Source: Desertivirga brevis
GTDB lineage: Bacteria > Bacteroidota > Bacteroidia > Sphingobacteriales > Sphingobacteriaceae
DNA length: 64,000 nt
Direction of reading: 5' to 3'
Assembly: GCF_017355835.1 (NCBI RefSeq)
Contig: NZ_JAFEWF010000009.1
Span: 186,001-250,000 of the forward strand
Below, one piece after another: positions 7,056-17,153 of the stretch. The translations under genes were made by a program, and so were the position numbers. The notes under the pieces are model-generated. The model searched no databases. It was given only the letters and a program-made list of their open reading frames with translations, and was not told the DNA's origin. Every line of letters begins with the position of its first letter. Within the stretch, counting starts at the first letter, position 1.

Positions 7056-8738
7056 CTATGCAATAAGTTTCTTGTACTTGATTCGTTTCGGTCCCGAATC
7101 ACCTAATCTCTTTTTCTTGTTCTCTTCGTAATCACTGTAGTTGCCCTCGAAGAAATATACCTGGGATTCTCCTTCAAAAGCTAGAATATGGGTACAGATC
7201 CTGTCAAGGAACCATCTGTCGTGGGAGATGATAACAGCACAACCAGCAAAATTTTCAAGTCCTTCTTCCAATGCTCTAAGGGTATTAACGTCTATATCGT
7301 TGGTAGGCTCATCTAAAAGAAGCACGTTTGATCCTTTTTTAAGGGTAATGGCAAGATGAGCCCGGTTTCTTTCTCCACCGGAAAGTACTCCTACCTTTTT
7401 CTGTTGATCCGCTCCATTGAAGTTAAACTTAGATACGTACGCTCTTGAATTAATTGGACGGTTACCCAGAAGGATGGATTCATTTCCTCCTGTAATATTT
7501 TCCCAAACAGATTTTTCCGGATCAAGGTCATTATGCATTTGATCTACATATCCCAGTTCTACGGTTTCGCCAACACGGAAGGTTCCATTGTCAGGAGTCT
7601 CCTGTCCCGTGATCAAACGGAATAAAGTTGTTTTACCCGCACCATTAGGTCCGATGATTCCAACAATACCATTTGGAGGAAGAGTGAAGCTTAAGTTCTC
7701 AAAAAGGACCTTGTCTCCATAAGCTTTGGTAACATTTTGTGCCTCAATAACAACGTTTCCAAGGCGTGGCCCTGGGGGAATAAAGAGCTCCAATTTTTCT
7801 TCTTTCTCACGACCCTCTTCTGCAGCCATCTTTTCATAATTAGCAATACGGGCCTTAGATTTGGCGTGGCGAGCCTTTGGAGCCATTCGTACCCATTCCA
7901 ACTCTCTCTCAAGTGTTTTCTGGCGTTTGCTTTCAGTTTTCTCTTCCTGTGCCAGTCTTTTGGATTTTTGATCTAACCAGGATGAATAGTTCCCTTTCCA
8001 TGGAATTCCTTCCCCACGGTCTAATTCGAGGATCCAGCCCGCAACATTATCAAGGAAGTAACGGTCGTGAGTTACGGCAATAACGGTCCCTTTGTAGTGT
8101 TGCAAGTGTAACTCCAGCCAATCAATTGATTCTGCATCAAGGTGGTTGGTTGGCTCGTCCAAAAGAAGGACATCTGGTTCCTGAAGCAATAACCGACATA
8201 ATGCTACTCGCCTGCGCTCTCCTCCTGACAATGTGGCAATCTTGCTGTCGGGATCGGGGGTTCTTAATGCGTCCATTGCACGTTCTAGCTTTGAGTCCAA
8301 CTCCCATGCTCCGGTCGCATCAATTTTGTCCTGAAGTTCGCCCTGGCGCGCCATGAGTTTATCCATTTCGTCTGGATTCTCATACACCTCTGGAAGACCA
8401 AATTTTTCATTAATTTCCTTGTATTCCTTCAAAATAGAGGTTATTTCCGCCACGCCCTCTTCTACTACTTCTCTAACTGTCTTTTCAGGGTCCAATTCTG
8501 GTTCCTGTGCTAAATATCCTACGCTATAGCCCGGAGAGAAAACTACCTCTCCCTGAAAAGATTTATCTAAACCAGCTATTATTTTGAGCAATGAAGATTT
8601 ACCTGAACCGTTTAAACCTATAACGCCAATTTTGGCGCCATAGAAAAAGGATAGATATATGTTCTTAAGTACTTGTTTCTGTGGAGGGTAAATCTTATTT
8701 ACGCCAGCCATCGAAAAGATTATTTTTTCGTCTGCCAT
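7056..8738 (-). CDS. ettA: Energy-dependent translational throttle protein EttA (ABC-F)
   Basis: A 560-residue soluble ABC-F protein with two ATPase domains and no membrane part. It binds the ribosomal E site and gates early elongation according to ATP/ADP (family knowledge). Visible: Walker A GLNGSGKSSLLKI (about residues 40-52), signature LSGGERRRVALCRLLL, Walker B LLLDEPTNHLD; then the second set GPNGAGKTTLFRLI, LSGGERNRAHLAITL and LLLDEPTNDID. Length and the SKARIANYEKM linker match EttA (E. coli 555 residues) rather than antibiotic-resistance ABC-F proteins. Divergent from clpC across 189 bases. No terminator with a T-run follows, only the inverted repeat. Confidence 0.95.
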   Translation of the reverse strand: MADEKIIFSMAGVNKIYPPQKQVLKNIYLSFFYGAKIGVIGLNGSGKSSLLKIIAGLDKSFQGEVVFSPGYSVGYLAQEPELDPEKTVREVVEEGVAEITSILKEYKEINEKFGLPEVYENPDEMDKLMARQGELQDKIDATGAWELDSKLERAMDALRTPDPDSKIATLSGGERRRVALCRLLLQEPDVLLLDEPTNHLDAESIDWLELHLQHYKGTVIAVTHDRYFLDNVAGWILELDRGEGIPWKGNYSSWLDQKSKRLAQEEKTESKRQKTLERELEWVRMAPKARHAKSKARIANYEKMAAEEGREKEEKLELFIPPGPRLGNVVIEAQNVTKAYGDKVLFENLSFTLPPNGIVGIIGPNGAGKTTLFRLITGQETPDNGTFRVGETVELGYVDQMHNDLDPEKSVWENITGGNESILLGNRPINSRAYVSKFNFNGADQQKKVGVLSGGERNRAHLAITLKKGSNVLLLDEPTNDIDVNTLRALEEGLENFAGCAVIISHDRWFLDRICTHILAFEGESQVYFFEGNYSDYEENKKKRLGDSGPKRIKYKKLIA

Positions 8739-8927
8739 TTTTGCTTGAAAAAGAGATCCAAATATCGTGATTTACCGTACTTCATAGTAATTTTTATTAT
8801 ATTAGACTATTATCGTACATCTATGGTCCTTTGGCTTAATTGTTGATAATTTTTTTACACTTATCGCCCTTTGATTTATGAAACATTTTGATAGATTAGG
8901 GCGTTCAACACACAGAAAGGTTTTATA

Positions 8928-11456
8928 ATGGAAGCTAAATTTTCACCTCGTGTCAAAGACGTAATATCATACAGTAGGGAGGAAGCGTTGCGGCTGGGAC
9001 ATGATTACATTGGCACCGAACATTTGTTACTTGGCCTTATTCGCGAAGGCGATGGAATGGCTATCAAGGTACTGAAAGCGTTGGGTGTTGATACTGTACG
9101 TTTGCGTCGCTCGATCGAAGATGCTGTAAAAGGTACTTCGGGCACAACAGCAAATCTGGGGAACATTCCCCTAACTAAACAGGCAGAGAAAGTTCTTAAA
9201 ATTACATATCTTGAAGCCAAAATCTTTAAGAGCGATGTGATTGGCACTGAGCATTTACTGCTTTCAATCTTACGTGATGACGATAATATCGCCTCGCAAA
9301 TTCTTTTGCAGTACAACGTAAATTACGATGTATTCAAAGCGGAAGTAGAACAGAATAAAGAAGGGTTCAGAGATGAAATGCCGGGCTCCGCTGCAGGTGA
9401 CGACGATTTCCGGGAGGAAGAGTCTTCATTCAGCCAGCCGAAAAAGGTTTCTGATATCAAATCTAAAACTCCGGTTCTTGACAACTTTGGACGTGATTTA
9501 ACAAAAGCTGCTGAGGAAGGAAAACTTGATCCGATTGTAGGTCGTGAAAAAGAAATTGAGCGTGTTTCTCAGATCTTGTCACGTCGTAAAAAGAACAATC
9601 CGATTCTTATTGGGGAGCCAGGTGTAGGTAAATCAGCAATTGCTGAAGGTCTTGCACTCCGTATTGTTCAACGTAAGGTATCAAGAGTTTTGTTTAATAA
9701 ACGCGTTGTTACGCTTGACCTTGCTTCGTTGGTTGCTGGTACAAAATACCGTGGTCAGTTTGAAGAAAGAATGAAAGCTGTAATGAACGAACTGGAGAAA
9801 TCTCCCGATGTGATTTTATTCATCGATGAGATCCATACTATTGTAGGTGCTGGTGGAGCTTCTGGTTCTCTTGATGCATCTAACATGTTTAAGCCAGCTT
9901 TAGCTCGTGGAGAAATCCAATGCATTGGTGCAACTACTTTAGATGAGTACCGCCAGTACATTGAAAAGGATGGAGCTTTGGATCGCCGTTTCCAAAAGGT
10001 AATGGTAGAGCCTGCTACTCCGGATGAAACCATTGAGATCCTTAACAGGATCAAGGAGAAATATGAGGAACACCATGCGGTTACTTATACTCCTGAAGCG
10101 ATCAATGCATGCGTGTCTTTAACTTCACGCTATATCACAGATCGTTTCTTACCAGATAAAGCTATCGATGCTTTAGATGAAGCTGGTTCTCGCGTTCACC
10201 TGACAAATATCCATGTTCCTCAAGAGATCATTGATATTGAGCAGAAAATAGAAGAGATCAAAGTTGAGAAGAATAAAGTAGTTCGTAGTCAGAAATACGA
10301 AGAAGCTGCTAAGCTTCGCGATACTGAGAAGAACCTTCTTGAGGAACTCGACAAAGCTAAGGCGGCATGGGAAGCAGAAACAAAAACAAAACGTTATACT
10401 GTTTCTGAAGATAATGTTGCTGAAGTAGTGGCGATGATGACCGGTATTCCTGTTCAGCGTGTCGGTCAGACAGACAGCCAGAAATTGCTGGCGATGCCTG
10501 AACTAATGGCTGGAAAAATCATCGGCCAAGAGGAAGCGATCAAGAAACTTACAAAAGCTATTCAGCGTACTCGTGCAGGATTGAAGGATCCTAAAAAACC
10601 AATCGGTTCATTTATCTTCTTAGGTCCTACCGGGGTTGGTAAAACTGAATTGGCTAAAGAATTAGCACGTTTCATGTTCGACAGCGAGGATGCCTTGATC
10701 CAGATCGACATGAGTGAGTACATGGAGAAATTCGCGGTATCTCGCTTAGTAGGTGCGCCTCCGGGATACGTGGGTTACGAAGAAGGTGGTCAGCTGACTG
10801 AGAAAGTTCGCCGTAAACCATATTCGGTAGTTCTTTTGGATGAGATCGAGAAAGCTCACCCGGATGTATTCAATATCTTGTTACAAGTTTTGGATGAAGG
10901 TCAGTTAACAGATAGCTTGGGAAGAAAAGTTGACTTCCGTAACACTATCGTGATCATGACTTCAAACATTGGAGCACGTCAATTAAAAGACTTTGGTCAG
11001 GGTGTTGGTTTCACCACTAATGCTAAAGCGTTACAAGCCGATACTCATTCAAGAGGGGTTATTGAAAATGCGTTAAAACGTGCCTTTGCTCCTGAATTCT
11101 TAAACCGTATTGATGATGTGATCGTGTTCAATTCTCTAACAAGAGAAGACATTTTCAAAATTATTGATATCGAACTTAAGGCTTTGTTCTCTAGAGTGCA
11201 TGATCTCGGATACAATATTGAACTAACAGAGAAAGCGAAAGACTTTATCGCTGACAGGGGATATGATTCCAACTTTGGAGCCCGTCCTTTAAAACGTGCG
11301 ATACAGAAATATCTGGAAGATCCTATTGCAGAAGAGATCCTTAAAGGAGAGCTTATTGCAGGCGACGTGATGGAAGTTGATTACGTTGCTGAGACGGAAG
11401 AGATCAAAATTCACGTAAAGAAAGTAGATATTCAAAGTAGCGAAGAAGAGAAGTAA
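8928..11456 (+). CDS. clpC: ATP-dependent Clp protease ATPase subunit ClpC
   Basis: An 842-residue AAA+ unfoldase that feeds proteins to ClpP and disaggregates proteins. Domain order: two ClpN repeats (about residues 1-145), NBD1 with Walker [14 protein letters not shown] and Walker [11 protein letters not shown], a UVR-type coiled middle domain ([20 protein letters not shown], about 445-465) which separates ClpC from ClpA and ClpB, NBD2 with [15 protein letters not shown], and the C-terminal D2-small domain. No ctsR or mcsAB genes adjoin it, unlike in Firmicutes. ClpP is not in the window. It ends with a strong terminator. Confidence 0.97.
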   Translation: MEAKFSPRVKDVISYSREEALRLGHDYIGTEHLLLGLIREGDGMAIKVLKALGVDTVRLRRSIEDAVKGTSGTTANLGNIPLTKQAEKVLKITYLEAKIFKSDVIGTEHLLLSILRDDDNIASQILLQYNVNYDVFKAEVEQNKEGFRDEMPGSAAGDDDFREEESSFSQPKKVSDIKSKTPVLDNFGRDLTKAAEEGKLDPIVGREKEIERVSQILSRRKKNNPILIGEPGVGKSAIAEGLALRIVQRKVSRVLFNKRVVTLDLASLVAGTKYRGQFEERMKAVMNELEKSPDVILFIDEIHTIVGAGGASGSLDASNMFKPALARGEIQCIGATTLDEYRQYIEKDGALDRRFQKVMVEPATPDETIEILNRIKEKYEEHHAVTYTPEAINACVSLTSRYITDRFLPDKAIDALDEAGSRVHLTNIHVPQEIIDIEQKIEEIKVEKNKVVRSQKYEEAAKLRDTEKNLLEELDKAKAAWEAETKTKRYTVSEDNVAEVVAMMTGIPVQRVGQTDSQKLLAMPELMAGKIIGQEEAIKKLTKAIQRTRAGLKDPKKPIGSFIFLGPTGVGKTELAKELARFMFDSEDALIQIDMSEYMEKFAVSRLVGAPPGYVGYEEGGQLTEKVRRKPYSVVLLDEIEKAHPDVFNILLQVLDEGQLTDSLGRKVDFRNTIVIMTSNIGARQLKDFGQGVGFTTNAKALQADTHSRGVIENALKRAFAPEFLNRIDDVIVFNSLTREDIFKIIDIELKALFSRVHDLGYNIELTEKAKDFIADRGYDSNFGARPLKRAIQKYLEDPIAEEILKGELIAGDVMEVDYVAETEEIKIHVKKVDIQSSEEEK

Positions 11457-11477
11457 TTCTTAATTTGATACCTGAAG

Positions 11478-11513
11478 AAAAAAGCCCGGCAGTAAAAGTC
11501 GGGCTTTTTTTTT
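11478..11513 (+). terminator. Rho-independent terminator of clpC
   Basis: AAAAGCCCG / CGGGCTTTT stem and a run of nine T, 22 bases after the stop. Confidence 0.9.
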
Positions 11514-11612
11514 GTTGGCCATGTTAGGCTGGCCCTAAAAATCAAAAATCAATACTCAACTCATATCCCTAAAACCACTATCTTTACTTGTTTTATGAGT
11601 TTTTAGAAAAGG

Positions 11613-14351
11613 ATGAGCGACGAACCTTTAGACAATATTGATAACGACGAAAAATTACACAACGTTACCTCAATCAACGGCCTGTACGAGAACTGGTTCC
11701 TTGATTATGCATCCTATGTAATCCTTGATCGGGCTGTTCCGCACATTAATGATGGGTTAAAACCCGTGCAGCGACGTATCCTCCATTCGCTTGAGGAGAT
11801 GGATGACGGTCGATTTAATAAAGCCGCCAACGTCATTGGTAATACCATGAAGTATCACCCGCACGGGGACGCTTCTATTGGTGATGCAATGGTGCAAATA
11901 GGTCAGAAGAACCTTTTGATTGATACTCAGGGGAACTGGGGGGACCCTATGACCGGGGACTCAGCTGCAGCACCTCGTTACATTGAAGCCAGATTATCCA
12001 AGTTTGCGAAAGAAGTTGTCTTTAATCCTGATACCACCGAATGGCAGTTGAGCTACGATGGTCGAAATAGGGAACCAGTAACGCTTCCTGTTAAATTTCC
12101 TCTGCTATTGGCCCAGGGAGCGGAGGGGATTGCGGTAGGTTTGGCAACAAAGATCTTGCCTCACAACTTTGTGGAGCTGATTGACGCTTGTATAGAGGTG
12201 TTGAGAGGGAACAGACCAAATCTTCTTCCGGACTTCCCAACGGGGGGAATGGCAGACTGTTCTAATTATAACGAAGGGCAGCGTGGTGGAAAAGTCAGGG
12301 TAAGGGCAAGAATAGAAGAACGGGATAAAAAAACCCTTGCCATTACTGAAATTCCATTTACTACTACCACTGGAAGTCTGATCGATAGTGTGATATCGGC
12401 TAACGATAAAGGGAAGATCAAGATTAAAAAGATTGAAGATAATACAGCGGCAAATGTTGAGATCATTATTCATCTTGCTCCTGGAATTTCTCCTGATGTA
12501 ACTATTGATGCTCTCTATGCCTTTACGGATTGCGAGGTTTCAATTTCTCCGAATACCTGTGTTATTCACGAGGACAAGCCACACTTTCTAAGTGTAAATG
12601 ATATTCTGATCTCCAATGCTGAACACACAAAGAACCTTCTGAAGCAGGAGCTCGAGATCCGTTTGAATGAGTTGAAAGAGAAGATCTTCTTCAGCTCATT
12701 GCTAAAGCTCTTTATCCAGGAAGGGATGTATAAGCATCCTGACTATGAGAATTCCGGGAACTTCGAGGTAGTGGTTCAGGTTCTGAATAAACTTTTTGAG
12801 CCGTTTTTCCCTCAGTTCTACCGTGAGATCTTACCCGAAGATTATAAGAAGCTTATCGATAAGCCGATGAGCAGTATTACTCGCTTTGATGTAAAGAAGG
12901 CGGATGAACAGATGAAGGCTCTTGCGGATGAGATTAAGGAAGTTACTCATCATTTAAAACACCTTACTGATTATGCTATCGCCTGGTTTGAAAGAATTAA
13001 GGCTAAATATGGAGCAGGAAGGGAGCGGAAAACAGAGCTTAGAACCTTTGAAAAGGTTGAAGCCGCGCAGGTTGCACTTGCAAACGTAAAGATTTATGTG
13101 AACAAAGCTGATGGCTTTATCGGGACGAGTCTGAAGAAAGATGAGTTTGTTTGTGACTGCTCTGATATAGATGAAATAATAGTGTTCCGCGAAGACGGGC
13201 GCTTTATTGTAACTAAAGTCCAGGAGAAGATATTCGTAGGTAAGGATATAATTCATGTTGGGGTCTTCAAAAAAGGTGATGAACGGACAGTATATAACAT
13301 GATCTATAAGGATGGTGAAAGTGGGGTCTCTTATATCAAACGATTTAATGTACTTGGAATAACTAGGGACAAGGAATATGACTTAACAAAAGGAACCAAG
13401 GGTACCAAAGTTCTCTATTTTACAGCCAATCCGAATGGAGAAGCAGAGGTGGTGACCGTCCAGCTAAAACCTCACTCTAAGCTAAGAAAACTGCAAATGG
13501 ACTTGAACTTTGCAGAAGTAGCGATAAAAGGGAGAGGGTCAATTGGAAATACGGCGACGAAATTCCCAATTAAAAAGGTTCTTCTGAAAGCAAAAGGTGT
13601 TTCAACCCTTGCTGGTAGAAAGATTTGGTATGATGATATACTTAAACGTTTAAATGTAGACGGTCGCGGAAAATTCTTAGGCGAATTCGACGGAGCAGAT
13701 AAGATTTTAACCGTTATTGGTAATGGAACTTACGAGCTTACTTCCTTCGATTTGACGAACCATTTCGATGATAAGATGATTCTTATTGAGAAATATGATC
13801 CTGAAAAAGTTTATAGCGTAGTTCATTTGGATGGAAAGTCGAAAAACTACTATGTAAAACGCTTCCTTTTTGAAGATATAGCAATTGGCAAGATAGTAAG
13901 CATCATTAATGAGGAGCCGGGATCAAAGCTTATCCTTATTTCAGGAGCTGCCCAGCCAATAATTCAGGTTACCCAGTCGAAAGGCAAGGGGCAGGCTGCG
14001 GAAACTGTAGAAATTAATCTTTCTGATGTAATTGATGTGAAAGGTATGCGAGCTCAAGGTAATCGCCTTTCAGCTCAGGAAATCAAGGCAATAGAATTGG
14101 TTGCAGAGCACGATGACCCTGAAGATGTACCGGATCCTGTTCCTGAAACTCCGCTTGAAGAAATTGTTGAAGCTGAAAAGCAGGATGAAGAAGCTGAAAA
14201 AGAAATTGTGAGTCCAGACGATGAAGATGCGGAACTGGCAGCAAAGGCTACCGGAGCAGCTCCTCCTGAAGAGCAGAAGAAGAACATTTCTTTGGAAATA
14301 ACAAATCCGGAAGATATTCATATGGATAAAGGGCAGCTAGGTTTGTTCTAA
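11613..14351 (+). CDS. parC: DNA topoisomerase IV subunit A (ParC/GyrA family)
   Basis: A 912-residue type IIA topoisomerase A subunit that, with ParE, decatenates chromosomes. Seen: N-terminal WHD region VPHINDGLKPVQRRILHSL, YHPHGDASIGDAM, catalytic Tyr123 in APRYIEARLS, the LLAQGAEGIAVGLAT segment, a tower and coiled-coil region, a degenerate C-terminal beta-pinwheel without a clear GyrA box, and an acidic tail rich in Glu/Asp (about residues 830-890). The absence of a QRRGGKG-type GyrA box and the Bacteroidota-like sequence favour ParC over GyrA. parE is not beside it: upstream is clpC. A weak -7 box (TATCTTTA) lies at 11579. Confidence 0.93.
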   Translation: MSDEPLDNIDNDEKLHNVTSINGLYENWFLDYASYVILDRAVPHINDGLKPVQRRILHSLEEMDDGRFNKAANVIGNTMKYHPHGDASIGDAMVQIGQKNLLIDTQGNWGDPMTGDSAAAPRYIEARLSKFAKEVVFNPDTTEWQLSYDGRNREPVTLPVKFPLLLAQGAEGIAVGLATKILPHNFVELIDACIEVLRGNRPNLLPDFPTGGMADCSNYNEGQRGGKVRVRARIEERDKKTLAITEIPFTTTTGSLIDSVISANDKGKIKIKKIEDNTAANVEIIIHLAPGISPDVTIDALYAFTDCEVSISPNTCVIHEDKPHFLSVNDILISNAEHTKNLLKQELEIRLNELKEKIFFSSLLKLFIQEGMYKHPDYENSGNFEVVVQVLNKLFEPFFPQFYREILPEDYKKLIDKPMSSITRFDVKKADEQMKALADEIKEVTHHLKHLTDYAIAWFERIKAKYGAGRERKTELRTFEKVEAAQVALANVKIYVNKADGFIGTSLKKDEFVCDCSDIDEIIVFREDGRFIVTKVQEKIFVGKDIIHVGVFKKGDERTVYNMIYKDGESGVSYIKRFNVLGITRDKEYDLTKGTKGTKVLYFTANPNGEAEVVTVQLKPHSKLRKLQMDLNFAEVAIKGRGSIGNTATKFPIKKVLLKAKGVSTLAGRKIWYDDILKRLNVDGRGKFLGEFDGADKILTVIGNGTYELTSFDLTNHFDDKMILIEKYDPEKVYSVVHLDGKSKNYYVKRFLFEDIAIGKIVSIINEEPGSKLILISGAAQPIIQVTQSKGKGQAAETVEINLSDVIDVKGMRAQGNRLSAQEIKAIELVAEHDDPEDVPDPVPETPLEEIVEAEKQDEEAEKEIVSPDDEDAELAAKATGAAPPEEQKKNISLEITNPEDIHMDKGQLGLF

Positions 14352-14390
14352 AACAAAAAAGGTTCAGATACTTCTGAACCTTTTTTGTTT
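14351..14390. terminator. Bidirectional terminator between parC and msrA
   Basis: A perfect 18-bp stem (AAACAAAAAAGGTTCAGA with its complement) and a TACT loop, A-run on one side and T-run on the other. It overlaps the last base of parC and the stop codon of msrA, so it serves both convergent genes. Confidence 0.9.
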
Positions 14391-14934
14391 ATTGAAATTC
14401 TGGTTTCAGCTTATCTTTAAATTGCTTAATAAACTTATCCAGTTTTGGTTGTATTACAAATGCGCAGTATGACTGACCGCTATTTAGATTGAAATAATTC
14501 TGGTGATATCCTTCTGCTTTATAAAAGTCACTTACTGGAACTACTTCTGTAACGATCGCACGATCGAAGACTAACTCTTTAGTCAGATTATCGATCATCT
14601 CATTTGCCTGGTCCCTTTGTTGGGTGGTGTGATAGAATACCGCAGAACGGTATTGGGTACCAATGTCATTACCCTGACGATTTAAGGTTGTGGGATCATG
14701 GGTTTTAAAGAATACTAGAAGTAGCTCCTCAAAGGAAATTTCCTCAGGATTATAATCAAGTTGAATTACCTCTGCATGCCCTGTATCGCCATTACAAACA
14801 TCCTTATATGTTGGATTTTCAAGTGTGCCTCCCATATAGCCTGACTCCACTCTTGAAACGCCTTTTAGTTTTTGAAATACCGCTTCGGTGCACCAAAAGC
14901 ACCCAGCGCCGAAAGTTGCTGTTTCTAATGCCAT
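14389..14934 (-). CDS. msrA: Peptide-methionine (S)-S-oxide reductase MsrA
   Basis: A 181-residue enzyme that repairs the S-epimer of methionine sulfoxide using thioredoxin. The catalytic motif GCFWC is at residues 11-15 (nucleophile Cys12). TGHAEVIQLDYNPEEISFEELL and the HDPTTLNRQGNDIGTQYRS block follow as in all MsrA proteins. The C-terminal YHQNYFNLNSGQSYCAFVI carries the likely resolving Cys. There is no signal peptide, so it is cytoplasmic, and no fused MsrB domain. It stands alone, convergent with parC. Confidence 0.97.
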   Translation of the reverse strand: MALETATFGAGCFWCTEAVFQKLKGVSRVESGYMGGTLENPTYKDVCNGDTGHAEVIQLDYNPEEISFEELLLVFFKTHDPTTLNRQGNDIGTQYRSAVFYHTTQQRDQANEMIDNLTKELVFDRAIVTEVVPVSDFYKAEGYHQNYFNLNSGQSYCAFVIQPKLDKFIKQFKDKLKPEFQ

Positions 14935-14999
14935 TTCATTTATTTTAAATAATCTACGAACTTTTAGCTGCCTTAGATTTTATAAGGTAAATACAAATA

Positions 15000-15028
15000 A
15001 AAAGGGCAGAATGTTATTTCTGCCCTTA
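15000..15028 (-). terminator. Terminator of the unassigned lipoprotein gene
   Basis: AAGGGCAGAA / TTCTGCCCTT 10-bp stem followed on the minus strand by TTTTTATTTG, 21 bases after the stop at 15049. Confidence 0.85.
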
Positions 15029-15048
15029 GTAATGTCATTTTTCTCTAG

Positions 15049-16107
15049 TTATTGATATTGAATATATAGCGGAACCGGTTTTAACTTCATTAACTCTTCA
15101 GGAGTCATCAATCTGTTAGGCGCTTTTTTCAGGTCATTTTTATAAAAAAGCTTGAAACCGGTGAACTGAACAGGTTCTTTAAAAATGTGATTCCGATAGG
15201 TACCTAGCTTTAACTCAGGCTCACCCCATCCGTCCATATGCACTACGAACTGTACTTCAGGATGAAGTTTGATGTTTTTGTAGTTAGTAACCATACCTTG
15301 CGTAAAGCGATGTAAGACGAAAACTTTAGGAGGAAGATTATTTTCTCTCACGATACGGGCCAAGTAGTCGGTTACATAGTTTATTTCTTCTGCATCATAG
15401 GTACCGATCTTTCTGCCAGGAGGAACACCTTTTTTACGCATTGCAAACTCAGGATCAATGCCCAGATGCACATGAGACATTTTTAAATACTTGTCAAATC
15501 TGGGAAGCTCTTTTTGAATGGTGCTAAGTCCAACCTGGATATCCAAAAACACGATAGCATTTTCCATTTTAGCGATAGTTAGAGCCGAATCAATCTGCTT
15601 TTCTGGCATACGATTAACATAAGCTCCATCTTTACCAGCCGTACCGCTGGCAACAGTTGCAATATAATGAATACCTTTTTGTACCGGGGTTTTTGGGTCT
15701 ACCCGTTCCCAGTGTTTAACTTCAGCATTGAGTCTCCGCCACATTTCTTTTGGGGCATATTCTCCTAAGGCTCCCATTTTTTTAGAATGCATATTGCCGT
15801 AGTAAACCACAATCCTTTTGAAAGGTAGAATAGCGCCAGGAAGAGGGTATGGTTGATTTTTTACAGGCCAGCGACCGGTAGTATCCCCATTGGCGTTCTC
15901 TCTTACTTTTTCATTATACTTGGCGGTATCAACAGCAGCAGTAGATGTAGCTTGTGCCGAATCGGCAGAAGCTAAACTATCCTTTGCGGCTACTTCCTTA
16001 GTCGAGCTATTGGAGTTATTACCTGCTTTTGAAGTATTTTCGCTGCAGCCAAGAGCGCCTGCACCTACTAATGCTAATCCTAAAAATAATATATGCTTGT
16101 TTATCAT
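15049..16107 (-). CDS. Lipoprotein of unknown function, possible TIM-barrel fold
   Basis: A 352-residue protein with a lipoprotein signal (lipobox ALGC, Cys21), a Ser/Thr/Ala/Lys-rich linker to about residue 90, then a compact domain. The domain begins FKRIVVYYGNMHSKKMG and contains alternating hydrophobic strands and helices: IHYIATVAS, AIVFLDIQVG, HVHLGIDPEFAM, KVFVLHRFT, VQFVVHMDGWG. That layout resembles the (beta/alpha)8 barrel of glycoside-hydrolase-like proteins, but no catalytic pair can be assigned. Probably anchored in the inner or outer membrane facing the periplasm. Monocistronic with its own terminator. Confidence 0.8.
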   Translation of the reverse strand: MINKHILFLGLALVGAGALGCSENTSKAGNNSNSSTKEVAAKDSLASADSAQATSTAAVDTAKYNEKVRENANGDTTGRWPVKNQPYPLPGAILPFKRIVVYYGNMHSKKMGALGEYAPKEMWRRLNAEVKHWERVDPKTPVQKGIHYIATVASGTAGKDGAYVNRMPEKQIDSALTIAKMENAIVFLDIQVGLSTIQKELPRFDKYLKMSHVHLGIDPEFAMRKKGVPPGRKIGTYDAEEINYVTDYLARIVRENNLPPKVFVLHRFTQGMVTNYKNIKLHPEVQFVVHMDGWGEPELKLGTYRNHIFKEPVQFTGFKLFYKNDLKKAPNRLMTPEELMKLKPVPLYIQYQ

Positions 16108-16193
16108 TTCAGATGTTTAATAATGCAAAATAGTCCTTGTCAGTAAACCTTGCAAATAAAAGATATCATCGGCAAATGTACTTGTTAACACAT

Positions 16194-17081
16194 TTACGTG
16201 CTGAATTTTCTCACCTTGCCAAAAACTCCCAGCGGAAGTTTGGAGCCTGCCGTTGCCTGAAGAAATAATTCTCCGATCTCAAGGTTCTGAGGATCTTTGA
16301 TCGTATTCCTTAACAAGTTCTCAACTATAACAGATGAAAAACCAAGAGAGTAAGTATTGAGGATAAGAAAATGTTCGTTCTCGTCCAGCAGTTGAGTTAC
16401 CTCTTTCATCATTTCCAGAATATGATCTTCCAATTTCCATTTCTCACCATTGGGTCCGTGACCGTAAGCTGGAGGGTCGAGTATAATACCATTATATTTC
16501 TTACCACGTTTTAGCTCCCGTTTAACAAACTTTAAGGCGTCTTCTACTACCCAACGGATGTCTTGAAGCCCTGAAAGTTCTTGATTTTCATTCGCCCAGG
16601 TCACTACTTGTTTAATGGAATCAACGTGGGTAGTATCTGCTCCAGCTGCCCTTGCTACAACTGATGCGCCTCCCGTATAAGCGAAAAGGTTTAAAACCTT
16701 TGGCTGAGGTGTTTTAAACTTTTTTACCGAATCTGAAATGTAATCCCAGTTCACAGCTTGCTCGGGAAATAATCCAACGTGTTTAAAGGAGGTGAGCCCG
16801 AGTCGCAATTTAATTGCTATATCCTTATTCTCGTAAGAAATGTGCCACCGGTCGGGACTTTTAGTGTTTTTCTTTACCCATTCTCCGGATGTAGCACTAC
16901 GGCCCTTAAAACGGATATGATGCTGTCTTTGCCACTCTGATTCTGGTAATTGCTTATCCCACACCGCCTGAGGTTCTGGGCGAATTAAAATTAAGTTACC
17001 AAAGCGCTCAAGCTTCTCGAAGTTACCGCAATCAATCAGTTCGTAATCTTTCCAGTGCTGCGGGGTAAGGAGTTGAATCAT
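16194..17081 (-). CDS. Class I SAM-dependent methyltransferase, RlmI/RlmK-like
   Basis: A 295-residue methyltransferase. An N-terminal substrate-recognition part (residues 1-125) is followed by a Rossmann-type SAM-binding domain with NLFAYTGGASVVARAAGA as motif I (about residues 131-148) and ILDPPAYGHGPNGEKW as motif IV (about 200-215). DPPxYGxG is the signature of the RlmI/RlmK group of 23S rRNA m5C/m7G methyltransferases. It lacks the N-terminal PUA domain of RlmI, so the exact target base is open. Upstream neighbours are the MlaF/MlaE pair; the 72-base gap allows but does not prove co-transcription. Confidence 0.85.
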   Translation of the reverse strand: MIQLLTPQHWKDYELIDCGNFEKLERFGNLILIRPEPQAVWDKQLPESEWQRQHHIRFKGRSATSGEWVKKNTKSPDRWHISYENKDIAIKLRLGLTSFKHVGLFPEQAVNWDYISDSVKKFKTPQPKVLNLFAYTGGASVVARAAGADTTHVDSIKQVVTWANENQELSGLQDIRWVVEDALKFVKRELKRGKKYNGIILDPPAYGHGPNGEKWKLEDHILEMMKEVTQLLDENEHFLILNTYSLGFSSVIVENLLRNTIKDPQNLEIGELFLQATAGSKLPLGVFGKVRKFST

Positions 17082-17153
17082 TTATATAATGGATGTACGG
17101 AGTTCCTGTTATTTGGGGCAAATGTAGAGAAAAAGACTTGGAAACACGGATTC

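Noticed and set aside
12105..12473. Antisense ORFs inside parC, proS, clpC and hppA
   Set aside because: They are shadows of strongly conserved genes on the opposite strand and show no family pattern.
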